NCBI GenBank assembly: GCA_017504435.1
Contig: JAFVRD010000029.1
Span: forward strand, 1-54,115
Direction of reading: 5' to 3'
Origin: Lentisphaeria bacterium
GTDB lineage: Bacteria; Verrucomicrobiota; Lentisphaeria; Victivallales; Victivallaceae
DNA: 54,115 nt
Part shown: one piece after another, positions 33,768 through 42,098 of the stretch
Layout: each line of letters starts with the position of its first letter
Position numbering within the stretch: the first letter of the stretch is position 1
Translations under genes and position numbers: made by a program
Notes under the pieces: model-generated
The model's input: only the letters and a program-made list of their open reading frames with translations
Databases searched by the model: none
Told to the model about the DNA's origin: nothing

Positions 33768-34478
33768 TTATTTTTTAACTTTATTTCCGGAGAGACATTT
33801 CGTGGTCATCGCTTCCACTATCGCTTCGCGGTTCTGTTCGCGTTTCTGCAATTCTTTTTCCATTTTGAGCAAACGCGCCCGGTTGGTATCCAAATCCCGG
33901 CGGCTGTTCTGCAGACGCTGGTCAAAATCACGTTGGAGTTTCTGTTTTAATTCAGCTTTTATACTCGCTTTTTCACTATCGCTCTTTGCATTTTGATATT
34001 TGATCACAAGCTTATCCAGCTCTTGGCGGCGCGCTTGTTCCTGTATGTAGAGAGCTTCGACTTTTTCCTGCATGATCTTCCGGAATTCTTCCGGATTCTG
34101 CCGCTGTATTTTTAACAATGCCTGCTGTTCTTTTTGATCAAGCCGCGAAAAAGCACGCCACAGACCGGCACCATTCCGGAATTTTTCCGGAGGACGGTTG
34201 CGCCGGGGCGGTACGGATTTCTGCAGAACTGTTTTTTCCGGTTTGATAGGAGCCGGCTGGATTTTCTGAACAGTTTTAGGAAGCGGTGCAGGTTGTACTG
34301 GAGGAGTTTTCGGTACCGGTGCAGGCAATGTTGCGGCAGGAACGGGAGTTTTTTTGATGTTTTTTTCAACCGGAGAATCAGCAGGTTTCTCCGATTGAGT
34401 ATTGCTTTCATTCTGCCCGCAAACACACCCTGCTAAAAGCAGGCATATTGAAAACATCAATGTATTAAAACATTTCAT
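33768..34478 (-). CDS. Proline-rich, coiled-coil lipoprotein of the sigma-factor operon
   Basis: The 236-residue protein has a lipoprotein signal (lipobox LLAGC, Cys18). It continues with a Pro/Lys-rich linker (~40-95) and a long charged helical region (~105-225) with heptad-like Lys/Glu/Leu/Arg spacing, interpretable as a coiled coil. It resembles in layout the periplasmic sensor proteins encoded with ECF sigma factors, but no domain is certain. It is the third gene after the sigma factor and the small membrane protein, 18 bases downstream. It probably takes part in envelope sensing or is a target of the sigma factor. Confidence 0.65.
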   Translation of the reverse strand: MKCFNTLMFSICLLLAGCVCGQNESNTQSEKPADSPVEKNIKKTPVPAATLPAPVPKTPPVQPAPLPKTVQKIQPAPIKPEKTVLQKSVPPRRNRPPEKFRNGAGLWRAFSRLDQKEQQALLKIQRQNPEEFRKIMQEKVEALYIQEQARRQELDKLVIKYQNAKSDSEKASIKAELKQKLQRDFDQRLQNSRRDLDTNRARLLKMEKELQKREQNREAIVEAMTTKCLSGNKVKK

Positions 34479-34496
34479 TATGACATCTCTTTATTT

Positions 34497-34844
34497 TTAC
34501 ATAAACAACACATCTTCCGGCAAATCAACTTCTGCAAGCGCAAGCGATGTATTGTAGTTACTTTGTTCAAGTGATGTCATGTCTGCCAACGCCAGCATGT
34601 CCGCACCCTGACTGATGCTTTTAGTGGTGTTTGGTGTTTTTGAGGGCATATTCGTCCAGAATGAGACTCCGGCAACCGCAATTACTGCCGCTGCCGCCGC
34701 TGACGGAATATAAATACGCAGCTGCCGGCGGCGGGCGCGGAATCTTTTGGCTCGCAATGCTGCGACCGCCAGAATCCTCTGATCCAGCGCAGAAGATATT
34801 TCCAAATTTTCATTTGGAGCAAAGAGACGCAAGAACTTTTTCAC
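34497..34844 (-). CDS. Small single-pass membrane protein, probable anti-sigma partner
   Basis: The 115-residue protein has a basic cytosolic N-terminal part (~1-45, rich in Arg), one transmembrane helix (~47-65, YIPSAAAAAVIAVAGVSFW) and a short extracytoplasmic tail. It starts with GTG overlapping the TGA of the sigma factor gene (GTGA), with AGGAGG upstream. This tight coupling plus topology is the usual arrangement of a membrane-bound anti-sigma factor. A recognisable zinc-binding anti-sigma motif (HxxxCxxC) is absent, so the assignment rests on context. Confidence 0.6.
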   Translation of the reverse strand: MKKFLRLFAPNENLEISSALDQRILAVAALRAKRFRARRRQLRIYIPSAAAAAVIAVAGVSFWTNMPSKTPNTTKSISQGADMLALADMTSLEQSNYNTSLALAEVDLPEDVLFM

Positions 34845-35473
34845 TTCAATAATCCTCCTGTATCAATCTCTGTCAAAAAAAGTCTCAATTTTTTCAGAGC
34901 ATATCTCATTCTGCTTAAAACAGTTCCCAGAGAACACTCTTGAATATCCGCAATTTCCCTGAATGAGAGTTCCTGTTCCTCTCTCAGCAGAAAAACCTCT
35001 TTTTGTTCCGGACTCAATGTTTCCAATGCCCGGTTTATCATCACTCTTATATCCCGGTTGCCGACATCCTTTTCCGGAGAAAATTCCGTAACAGCCTCAT
35101 CCTGCACGTTTTCCGCATCCTTATCAGCCAGCAGCGCCGGTTTGTTTTTCCGCAAACGGTCAATAAAAATATTTCTCGCTATCCGGAACAGCCATGCACT
35201 GAATTTGCCGTCATCACGGTATTTGGAGGCTTTTTCGATTACCCGCAGCCATGTCTCCTCAAACACTTCATCGACTTCATGAGGATTGTTGATCCCCATG
35301 TTGTTCAGGTAGCTGAACAGCAAATTCCGATACCGGTAATACAACAGTTCAAAAGACTTTTCATCACCATTGCAAAACGCTTTGAGCAATTCCGCATCTC
35401 CGGGTAAATTATCCCCGGCAGCATCTGTTCGCGTTTCCGCAGCAGTGTTAAATTTTTTCTTTCTTTCAAACAT
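34841..35473 (-). CDS. RNA polymerase sigma factor, ECF type
   Basis: The 210-residue sigma70-family protein has region 2 (~30-105: ELLYYRYRNLLFSYL, DEVFEETWLRVIEKASKYRDDGKFSAWLFRIARNIFIDRLR) and region 4 (~150-200: LSPEQKEVFLLREEQELSFREIADIQECSLGTVLSRMRYALKKLR). Regions 1 and 3 are missing, as in ECF sigma factors. The first gene of a three-gene operon with a membrane protein and a lipoprotein, suggesting control by an envelope signal. No strong Shine-Dalgarno is seen before the ATG at 35473. Autoregulation is likely by analogy only. Confidence 0.92.
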   Translation of the reverse strand: MFERKKKFNTAAETRTDAAGDNLPGDAELLKAFCNGDEKSFELLYYRYRNLLFSYLNNMGINNPHEVDEVFEETWLRVIEKASKYRDDGKFSAWLFRIARNIFIDRLRKNKPALLADKDAENVQDEAVTEFSPEKDVGNRDIRVMINRALETLSPEQKEVFLLREEQELSFREIADIQECSLGTVLSRMRYALKKLRLFLTEIDTGGLLK

Positions 35474-35499
35474 ATAACGGCAAAGGTGTTGATTTTATT

Positions 35500-35892
35500 T
35501 TAGCAAATTTCAAAATTTTTTTTAATGACCGAATTCAGGTATTCCCAAAATATCAAATCGTTTTTCAGCAATCCTTCCGGTGGTTCCGGCGTGATTTGCC
35601 GCCAGCAAAAAGATTGATTTTCCAGCGGATGTGGTTCACTGTTGTTTTTTATTTTGCAGTTGATGAAATTCAACGTCAATTCCGGTCGCTTCAAAACATA
35701 CCATATCTCCCCGGGAATGATCTCCAGTGCCAGTTCTTCGCGCAATTCTCTGATCGCAGCCTGCGCCACGGTTTCCCCCGGTTCCAGTTTGCCGCCGGGA
35801 AATTCCCATCCGGCAGGCGGTTTATCAACCGGACGGGATGCCAGTAAAACTTTATCCCCGGCAATGATTACAGCCGCTGCCACATGAATCAT
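35500..35892 (-). CDS. NUDIX hydrolase (MutT-like)
   Basis: The 130-residue protein carries a complete NUDIX box, GKLEPGETVAQAAIRELREELAL, starting near residue 36. It also has the GWEFPGG approach typical of MutT 8-oxo-dGTP diphosphatases, which clean the nucleotide pool. The ATG at 35892 overlaps the stop of the upstream protease gene by one base and is preferred over the GTG at 35898. It is the last gene in the proB-miaB-rhomboid-queA-M50 series. The sigma factor gene begins 26 bases after it. Confidence 0.9.
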   Translation of the reverse strand: MIHVAAAVIIAGDKVLLASRPVDKPPAGWEFPGGKLEPGETVAQAAIRELREELALEIIPGEIWYVLKRPELTLNFINCKIKNNSEPHPLENQSFCWRQITPEPPEGLLKNDLIFWEYLNSVIKKNFEIC

Positions 35893-36506
35893 CAGCACAA
35901 CTCCAGTAAAAAATATGCCAAAAAAGTGATGAGCGCATCTGCCGCAGTTTGGATGTAATTGATCCCGAAAAACAAGATCACGACCATGATAAAAAATATT
36001 CCGTTTACCAATTCAGATGAAACCTGCGGTTTCCGGAACTCCGTCAAAACATTCCAGCCGTCAAAACCCGGCACTGGAAAGAGATTGATCACGAACAGCA
36101 CCAGATTGATTGACGCTCCGAAAAAAAGGATTCCCTGAGCAAATTCTTCATTCGAAGCGATTTTGCACACCAGCACCAGCAAAACAAGAAAAATTGCTGA
36201 AAGTATCAAATTGGCGGCAACACCGGCAAAATCTACTGCCAGACGGGCTTTGCGGGAACGTAAATTGGCACGATTGACCGGCACTTGCCCCCAGGCGATA
36301 CCGATAAGGCAGAAAGTTATAAGAGACCATAACCCCATTTGCTTAAATGGATTCAAGGTCAGATGTCCATGGTCTGCCGCTGTCGGATCACCGTTTTTAA
36401 GCGCGATGTATGCATGCATGAATTCGTGCACACACACTGACAGTACCACGATCAGTAATATTGCGGAAAAAGTTCTCGGGTCTTGAAACAGCAGTTTGAT
36501 AAACAA
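35892..36506 (-). CDS. Site-2 protease family (M50) membrane metalloprotease
   Basis: The 204-residue polytopic protein has the zinc motif HEFMH (His27, Glu28, His31) in its first membrane helix. A FPVPGFDGW segment replaces the usual NPxxxxDG third-ligand motif (Asp in FDG). It belongs to the short rseP-unlike branch without PDZ domain. Such proteases cut membrane proteins within the bilayer. A role in processing the anti-sigma-like protein encoded ~1 kb downstream is possible but only inferred. GAAGGAG precedes the ATG, inside the gap after queA. Confidence 0.87.
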   Translation of the reverse strand: MFIKLLFQDPRTFSAILLIVVLSVCVHEFMHAYIALKNGDPTAADHGHLTLNPFKQMGLWSLITFCLIGIAWGQVPVNRANLRSRKARLAVDFAGVAANLILSAIFLVLLVLVCKIASNEEFAQGILFFGASINLVLFVINLFPVPGFDGWNVLTEFRKPQVSSELVNGIFFIMVVILFFGINYIQTAADALITFLAYFLLELC

Positions 36507-36522
36507 TTTTCAGCTCCTTCGG

Positions 36523-37587
36523 TTACTTCAAAAGCATGCAATCGCCGTAACTGTAGAAACGGAAACCGGATGCTTTGGCTTTTTCATATGCCGCCAGAAC
36601 CTTTTCCCGGTCGGCAAAACAGCTTACCAGCATCAGCAGAGTGCTGCATGGCAGGTGAAAATTGGTCAGCAGCATATCTTCGCCTTTAGGTTTGCGGGGC
36701 GGATACAGAAAAATATTGGTACGTCCGCGCTGCGGTATCAGAATACCGTTTTCATCACAGCAGCTTTCCAAAACTCTGACCGAGGTAGTACCGATGGCAA
36801 GAATTTTTTTTCCGTTCCGCCGGGCATTATTTGCCAAATCGGCAGTCTCTTGAGGCAATTCAAAATCTTCATAATGCATCTGATGCGTCTCTGCGAACTC
36901 ACTGCTGACCGGTTTGAATGTTCCGGCTCCAACGTGCAGTGTCAATTCACAGACTCCGACTCCTTTTGCCCGGGCTGCCGCCAGTATTTCCGGCGTAAAA
37001 TGCAACCCGGCGGTCGGTGCAGCAACTGCTCCGGGGATGGAGGCGTATACTGTCTGGTAACGGTCGGCATCTTCCGGTTCATCTTCACGGCGCAAATACG
37101 GGGGCAGCGGGATGTGACCGTAACGCTCCTCAAGCAAGGTGGTATCGGAGGTGGAAAAACGGATTTTGAATGTATCATCAGCATTACGTTCAACAACCGT
37201 GAATTTGTCTCCCCAGCCATTGATTTTGTTGTCCGATGTGAGCAAAACTGCTTCTACGCCGGATTTTGCCCGCTTACCGGGTTTTAGCATTACATTCCAT
37301 ACTGCCGGATCACCTTCGGCAGGTTCAAGCAGCAGCAATTCAAATTTTGCACCATCTTCCCTGCCGTCTTTTTTGGCGAACATTCTGCCGCGCAAAACTT
37401 TGGTATTGTTGCAGATAAGCACATCCCCGGGGGCAAGGTAATCCAATATATCTTTGAAAGGATGTATTTCCGCTTCCCCGGTAATGCGGTCAACGACCAT
37501 CATTTTGGAGCCGTCCCGTTTTTCCGCCGGATAGCGGGCGATCAATTCATCGGGGAGGATATAATCAAAAAGTTTTGTTTCCAGCAT
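36523..37587 (-). CDS. queA: S-adenosylmethionine:tRNA ribosyltransferase-isomerase
   Basis: QueA transfers the ribosyl moiety of SAM to preQ1 in tRNA, making epoxyqueuosine. The 354 residues are standard. Motifs include FDYILPDELIARYPAEKRDGSKMM at the start, CNNTKVLRGRMFA, YGHIPLPPYLRREDE, YQTVYA.IPGAVAAPTAGLHFT and LTLHVGAGTFKPV. The end (TNFHLPCSTLLMLVSCF...RFYSYGDCMLL) is typical. It starts nine bases after the rhomboid gene on the minus strand. Clustering with miaB gives two tRNA-modification genes in one operon. Confidence 0.96.
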   Translation of the reverse strand: MLETKLFDYILPDELIARYPAEKRDGSKMMVVDRITGEAEIHPFKDILDYLAPGDVLICNNTKVLRGRMFAKKDGREDGAKFELLLLEPAEGDPAVWNVMLKPGKRAKSGVEAVLLTSDNKINGWGDKFTVVERNADDTFKIRFSTSDTTLLEERYGHIPLPPYLRREDEPEDADRYQTVYASIPGAVAAPTAGLHFTPEILAAARAKGVGVCELTLHVGAGTFKPVSSEFAETHQMHYEDFELPQETADLANNARRNGKKILAIGTTSVRVLESCCDENGILIPQRGRTNIFLYPPRKPKGEDMLLTNFHLPCSTLLMLVSCFADREKVLAAYEKAKASGFRFYSYGDCMLLK

Positions 37588-37596
37588 AATGAATCA

Positions 37597-38430
37597 TTAT
37601 TCCTCTCCGCGCATTTGTTTACGCGCTTTACGGAGTCTTTCCAATTCATAAGGTGAAAGACTGTTGATCCCGGATGTGGAAAGTTTGTCCAGTAATGCAT
37701 CCAGCTCCTTTTGAGTGACTCGACCGCTATTATTTCCGCTGCTGCTGCCGGATGCAGACGGCGGCGGCGGGAACGAAATTTTTTTGTAACTGAACAATTT
37801 TTGCAACGGATCCCACGGCAAACGATTACCGAAAAGTATCCGCATAAAAACATAACCTGCCAGAAAACCTCCCAGATGAGCAAGATGTGCAACTGTTCCA
37901 CCGGGGGTAAACACAAAAAACAGCAGATCCAATACGGTGTAACATATTACCAGTGTAGTCGTTTTTAAAGGGTTGAACGGCATGAATATCATGGTGAAAC
38001 GGCGGTTTGGTTCCAAAGTCGCCGCGGCGGCCATGACTGCACAAACTGCACCGGATGCTCCAACTAAAGACGCTTGAGTGTGAGTTATTTCCGCAAATGC
38101 CCAGAAGAGCAAATTGCCAGTTATTACCCCGGTAAGGTACAAGGCAGTGAATTTTTTTCCGCTTATGTGCGGAGTGACCAGAGTGCCGAATAAATACAAT
38201 CCCCACATATTGAAAAAGATATGTCCAAATCCGTGATGCAGGAATCCTGCAGTGACAAGTTGAAACAGCGTGATGAGATGAAATCCGTTACCGGTCTGCA
38301 GTGCCAAATCCGGATTACGCATGAAGATAAATGCCATCACATTTATTGCAATTATTGCTATCAATGCACTTTTGCCATTTCCCGGTTCCCGGTTGGCAGA
38401 ACGCATATAATCGCGGTCATATATTCCCAT
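37597..38430 (-). CDS. Rhomboid family intramembrane serine protease
   Basis: The 277-residue protein has six or so membrane helices, HHGFGHIFFN (His/Asn, ~65-74), the nucleophile in GASGAV (Ser126) and the catalytic His185 in AHLAHLGGFLAG. The C-terminal ~65 residues are cytosolic: a Ser/Gly/Pro linker then ELDALLDKLSTSGINSLSPYELERLRKAR, a tail seen in many rhomboids of Bacteroidetes and PVC bacteria. It cuts membrane proteins within the bilayer; substrates are unknown. Two intramembrane proteases (this and M50) lie in the same operon. Confidence 0.93.
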   Translation of the reverse strand: MGIYDRDYMRSANREPGNGKSALIAIIAINVMAFIFMRNPDLALQTGNGFHLITLFQLVTAGFLHHGFGHIFFNMWGLYLFGTLVTPHISGKKFTALYLTGVITGNLLFWAFAEITHTQASLVGASGAVCAVMAAAATLEPNRRFTMIFMPFNPLKTTTLVICYTVLDLLFFVFTPGGTVAHLAHLGGFLAGYVFMRILFGNRLPWDPLQKLFSYKKISFPPPPSASGSSSGNNSGRVTQKELDALLDKLSTSGINSLSPYELERLRKARKQMRGEE

Positions 38431-38442
38431 TGTAAAAAATCC

Positions 38443-39768
38443 TTAAATCAATTCACCGAAAAGTGAAACACTTCCGGCACGGGTTACTTTAACTTTCCGG
38501 ATATCACCGGGTTTTACCGTGGTATCCGGTTCAAAATGAACAACAAAATTGGTTCCGGTGCGACCTGTCCAGCGGGCACTGTTCCGGGCGCTGACACCTT
38601 CGCAGAGGATCTCCTGTTCTGAACCGACCAATCCGGCAATGCGTTTGCCGATGCGACGCTCCAGATCATCCAGCAGAATATTGTTGCGGCGCAGTTTTTC
38701 CTCCTCAGACACGGTATTGGCCAGTAATGCGGATTTAGCTCCCGGGCGGGGTGAATATTTGAAAATGAAAGCCTGTTCGAAACCGACCTCTTCCATCAAT
38801 TCTCTGGTCAGCAGGAAATCACTTTCCTCTTCGCCGGGAAATCCGACAATGACATCTGTGGAAAAAGTCAGATCCGGAATCGCTTCACGCAACTGAGCAA
38901 CTTTTTCCCGGTAACTGTCTGCAGTATATTGGCGGTTCATCGCTTTGAGAATGCGGTCTGAACCTGACTGCAATGGCAAATGGATATTGTGACAGACTTT
39001 GCTGCATTTTGCCAATGCCGCGATCAGGCGGTCATTGAAATAACTTACATAAGGTGAGGTATAACGGATCCTTTCCAGTCCCGGCAGTTCGTTGAGAGCT
39101 TCCAACAGTTCTGCAAAAGGAGAATAGCCGGAAGCAGGAGGCCGAATGTCTCCGTTAAGTCCGTATGCCGCTACATTCTGCCCCAACAGTAAAAGTTCTT
39201 TTACTCCGGAATCCACCAGCATTTTTGCCTCATCCATGATCGAATCCAGAGACCGGGACATCTCTCTGCCGCGCACATACGGGACAATACAATAACTGCA
39301 GAAGCGGTTGCAGCCTCTGGTGATGGCGATTTGAGCCGACCAGGAATTGCTGCCGTGCGCTCCGAGCATGTCAATTTCCTCCGGAGCTTCAATCGTATTG
39401 GAAAAACGTTTTCTTTCTGCGGCGATTTTTTCCACGGCATCCACCGCCTGATGTATCTGACCGGTTCCGAGGACAAAATCCAGATGCGGCAGCTCTGCCA
39501 GCAGTTGTTCTCCCAGCCGCTGAGCCATGCATCCCATGACTCCGATGATCAGCTCCGGACGGCGCAGTTTGAGTTTTTTCATGTAGCCGATTTTGCCTTT
39601 GGCTTTGCGTTCGGCTGCATCACGGACACTGCAGGTGTTGAACAGCAGTACATCAGCTGAATTTTCATTATCGGTCAGGGTATGACCGGAGGCCGTAAAC
39701 AATGCGCCCACAGCTTCCGAGTCGCGTTCATTCATCTGACAACCGTAAGTTTTGATGTATATTTTCAT
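38443..39768 (-). CDS. miaB: tRNA-2-methylthio-N6-dimethylallyladenosine synthase
   Basis: This radical-SAM methylthiotransferase adds a methylthio group to i6A37 in tRNA. The 441 residues begin with the UPF0004 domain (IKTYGCQMNERDSE, NTCSVRDAAERKAKG, GCMAQRLG, three Cys for the auxiliary cluster). The radical SAM site is CNRFCSYCIVPYVRGREMSR, and a C-terminal TRAM domain follows. The gene overlaps proB by four bases (ATGA) and is followed by the rhomboid gene after 12 bases. Confidence 0.96.
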   Translation of the reverse strand: MKIYIKTYGCQMNERDSEAVGALFTASGHTLTDNENSADVLLFNTCSVRDAAERKAKGKIGYMKKLKLRRPELIIGVMGCMAQRLGEQLLAELPHLDFVLGTGQIHQAVDAVEKIAAERKRFSNTIEAPEEIDMLGAHGSNSWSAQIAITRGCNRFCSYCIVPYVRGREMSRSLDSIMDEAKMLVDSGVKELLLLGQNVAAYGLNGDIRPPASGYSPFAELLEALNELPGLERIRYTSPYVSYFNDRLIAALAKCSKVCHNIHLPLQSGSDRILKAMNRQYTADSYREKVAQLREAIPDLTFSTDVIVGFPGEEESDFLLTRELMEEVGFEQAFIFKYSPRPGAKSALLANTVSEEEKLRRNNILLDDLERRIGKRIAGLVGSEQEILCEGVSARNSARWTGRTGTNFVVHFEPDTTVKPGDIRKVKVTRAGSVSLFGELI

Positions 39769-40889
39769 GATTCCAACATTACCAGATTATCGCGGTGTAC
39801 CGCTTCGGTTTCCACATTGCGTCCTAAAATTTCTGCGATTTCATCCGAATGTTTCCGGCATATTGACAGCAGTTGAATCGCATCAAAGTTGACCAACCCC
39901 CTGGCAATCGGGACATTGCCGGTAGTGACAATTTCCACAGTATCGCTGCGGCGAAAATTTCCGGCTACTGAAATTACCCCGGATGGCAACAGGCTTTTGC
40001 CTTTGGTCAGAGCCTGTACTGCTCCGTCATCGACGGTGAGAGTGCCGGATACTTTGCTGAAAAATCCGACCCAGCGTTTTTTTCCGGAAACCCGGTGGAT
40101 CCGCGGCAGGAACAATGTTCCGGTATCTTCGGATGCCATGATCAATTCCATGATATTATCTTTTCTGCCGTCAGCGATCCAGAGATATGCTCCTGCTGCA
40201 GTTGCCAACTCCGCGGCGCGTAATTTGGATGCCATCCCGCCGATCGAGAAATTACTGTCATCGGTTCCGCCGGCAAGACTTCTGAGTTTATCATTCAGCT
40301 TGGTAACGACAGGAATGCGTTCACCGAGTGTTCCGTCCGGATTGCGGTCAAGCAATCCATCCACAGTGGTCAGAAGAATGGTCAGATCAGCACCGGTAAC
40401 ACTGGTAAGCATCCCGGCAAGGGTATCGTTGTCTCCGAATTTCAGCTCATCGACAGAAACGGAGTCGTTTTCATTGGCAATGGGCAGAATATTCTTTTCC
40501 CAGAGGGCGTTGATGCAATTCATCACATTCAGGTAACGGCTGCGGCTGCGCAGATCAGCTGCCGTCAGCAGCAATTGAGCTACCTGAAATCCATGTTTGG
40601 CGGCTTCTTCTGCATAAATAGACATCAGCCGGGTTTGTCCCAGAGCTGCAAGAGCCTGTTTTTTTGCCAATTCTGCCGGACGCCGTGTAACTCCGGCAAG
40701 TTCCATTCCCATGCCTACTGCTCCGGAAGAGACCAGCAATACTTTGTGACCGTTTTGCCGGAGTTTGGCAATTCCGGCAACCAGTTTGGCGATAGATTTT
40801 CTGTCAATAAGCAATCTGGTACCGGCTTTAACGATTATTTGTTTTGCCGCATTGACAGCCTGGCGGCGTAATTCGGTGTTTTCTGACAT
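39765..40889 (-). CDS. proB: Glutamate 5-kinase
   Basis: ProB phosphorylates glutamate in the first step of proline synthesis. The 374 residues contain an amino-acid-kinase domain (VLLVSSGAVGMGMELAG, NENDSVSVDELKFGDNDTLAGMLT, GGTDDSNFSIGGMASKLRAAELATAAGA) and a C-terminal PUA domain (~280-360). The nucleotide segment reads VKAGTRLL where VKVGSSLL is common, a small deviation. proA is not next to it. It is the first gene of a six-gene minus-strand series. Confidence 0.95.
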   Translation of the reverse strand: MSENTELRRQAVNAAKQIIVKAGTRLLIDRKSIAKLVAGIAKLRQNGHKVLLVSSGAVGMGMELAGVTRRPAELAKKQALAALGQTRLMSIYAEEAAKHGFQVAQLLLTAADLRSRSRYLNVMNCINALWEKNILPIANENDSVSVDELKFGDNDTLAGMLTSVTGADLTILLTTVDGLLDRNPDGTLGERIPVVTKLNDKLRSLAGGTDDSNFSIGGMASKLRAAELATAAGAYLWIADGRKDNIMELIMASEDTGTLFLPRIHRVSGKKRWVGFFSKVSGTLTVDDGAVQALTKGKSLLPSGVISVAGNFRRSDTVEIVTTGNVPIARGLVNFDAIQLLSICRKHSDEIAEILGRNVETEAVHRDNLVMLES

Positions 40890-41015
40890 TTTTTTATTTT
40901 TCAGTTGTTTTTCTTAACATGAGACTATATTTCATCTGTATAATATATAGCCTGAAGTGGAGTTTTTTCAATCTGATGCAGGAGAAATGATAAAAAAAAT
41001 GCGTTTTTTTTTACA

Positions 41016-41044
41016 ACTCTATTTGAAAAATAAAAAAATGTCAA
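41016..41044 (-). promoter_or_regulatory. Candidate promoter of the proB operon
   Basis: On the minus strand, TTGACA (41044-41039) and TAGAGT (41021-41016) are 17 bases apart. This gives a leader of roughly 120 bases before proB. A TATAAT at 41069-41074 on the plus strand is the likely -10 of the divergent gene at 41096. Confidence 0.5.
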
Positions 41045-41095
41045 TATAGTACCTTTTTGATAACTCGTTATAATCAATAGCAAAAGGAATGTATT

Positions 41096-41461
41096 ATGGC
41101 TACTGTTTGTCCCTATTGCAACATGGAAGTGCGTGAGAGCGCGATTGAAGCTGAAGACGGTTGTTGTCCGGAATGTGGTGCTCAAATCACTGCAGCAAGT
41201 TCTTTTCTGGATGATCCGGACGCAGATTTTTTCGACTACGATGAAACCGATGATGTGTTCAGTGATCTTGATGATGAGGATGATGACGGCAACGACTTCT
41301 CCCGCCGGGATCTTGACGATGATGACATTTTCGGTGATGATGATCTGGACGGAGAATTTGATGACGATCTGGATGGAGAATTTGACGACAATGACCTGTT
41401 CGATGATGATGATTCATTTGACATGGAATTCGAAGAAGACGATGATGAGGAAGATGAATGA
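41096..41461 (+). CDS. Zinc-ribbon protein with extremely acidic tail
   Basis: The 121-residue protein begins with a CPYCNMEV...CCPECGAQI zinc ribbon (four Cys in two CxxC pairs, residues ~5-28). After residue 38 the sequence is mostly Asp and Glu with scattered Phe/Leu, including near repeats of DDLDGEFDD. The tail should be disordered and strongly negative. No function is known to me; binding to basic proteins, RNA polymerase or metal are options. It has AAAGGA, a TATAAT and a strong terminator, so it is a single-gene, probably well-expressed unit. Confidence 0.75.
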   Translation: MATVCPYCNMEVRESAIEAEDGCCPECGAQITAASSFLDDPDADFFDYDETDDVFSDLDDEDDDGNDFSRRDLDDDDIFGDDDLDGEFDDDLDGEFDDNDLFDDDDSFDMEFEEDDDEEDE

Positions 41462-41488
41462 TCATCTTTTTCCAAACAGGATTAATAT

Positions 41489-41522
41489 ACCTCCCGGGAT
41501 GCGAATTTCCGGGAGGTTTTTT
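41489..41522 (+). terminator. Intrinsic terminator after the acidic protein gene
   Basis: A perfect 9-bp stem (41489-41497 with 41509-41517), an 11-base loop and a run of six T residues. Confidence 0.9.
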
Positions 41523-42009
41523 ATGACGGCGGGTTGAGTTTATGCAAATCGGCAGAGATACGCATTTTCTGGATGTACTGCCACAAATGCGGATCCCGGT
41601 GAAGTTTTTTCAGCAGTGCCGTTGGAGATACACCGCATTTTTCCGCAGTCAGGCGGGGATCGCATTTTGAATCTGCGAATACATCCAGCAATTGGGCTGC
41701 GAAGAGAGGATAGCGGGGGGAATTCAATGAACACTCCATTGTTTCCGGCGGAACTGCCGGGGATATCCTGCATAAAAAAGCGATTTCCATACGCAGTTTT
41801 TGCAGGGCATTTTCCCGGTTGCGTATTTGACTGCATTCGGTACAATCCTGTGCCGATAAATTGAGTTCCGGCAATTCGATTTGAACTGCACTGGAGGTTT
41901 TGTTTCTTTTCTGTCCTCCCGGACCGGTTCCTTTGGTAAAAGATATTTTACAATATCTCAGAAGTTCCTGATCTCCGGAGGATAATAAAATATTCCGTGC
42001 AGGCAGCAT
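41521..42009 (-). CDS. Release-factor-like protein with GGQ domain
   Basis: The protein carries the RF-1 catalytic signature GTGPGGQKRNKTSSAVQIELP, the peptidyl-tRNA hydrolysis motif. It lacks the codon-recognition domain of RF1/RF2. After the GGQ domain (~100 residues) comes a helical C-terminal part (LTAEKCGVSPTALLKKLHRDPHLWQYIQKMR) rather than the basic tail of ArfB. Members in Verrucomicrobia and Planctomycetes look alike. It may rescue stalled ribosomes. The start is uncertain: 42009 (MLPARN) is the most conserved-looking; 42024 and 42051 are in-frame alternatives. Confidence 0.78.
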   Translation of the reverse strand: MLPARNILLSSGDQELLRYCKISFTKGTGPGGQKRNKTSSAVQIELPELNLSAQDCTECSQIRNRENALQKLRMEIAFLCRISPAVPPETMECSLNSPRYPLFAAQLLDVFADSKCDPRLTAEKCGVSPTALLKKLHRDPHLWQYIQKMRISADLHKLNPPS

Positions 42010-42098
42010 TTTATTTTTTTCCATATAACTTGTATTTTCCGGTTTTTGCAAATATATTATTCTTTAAATGTTTTTTCAAGCCGTTCGGGGATAGAAAA

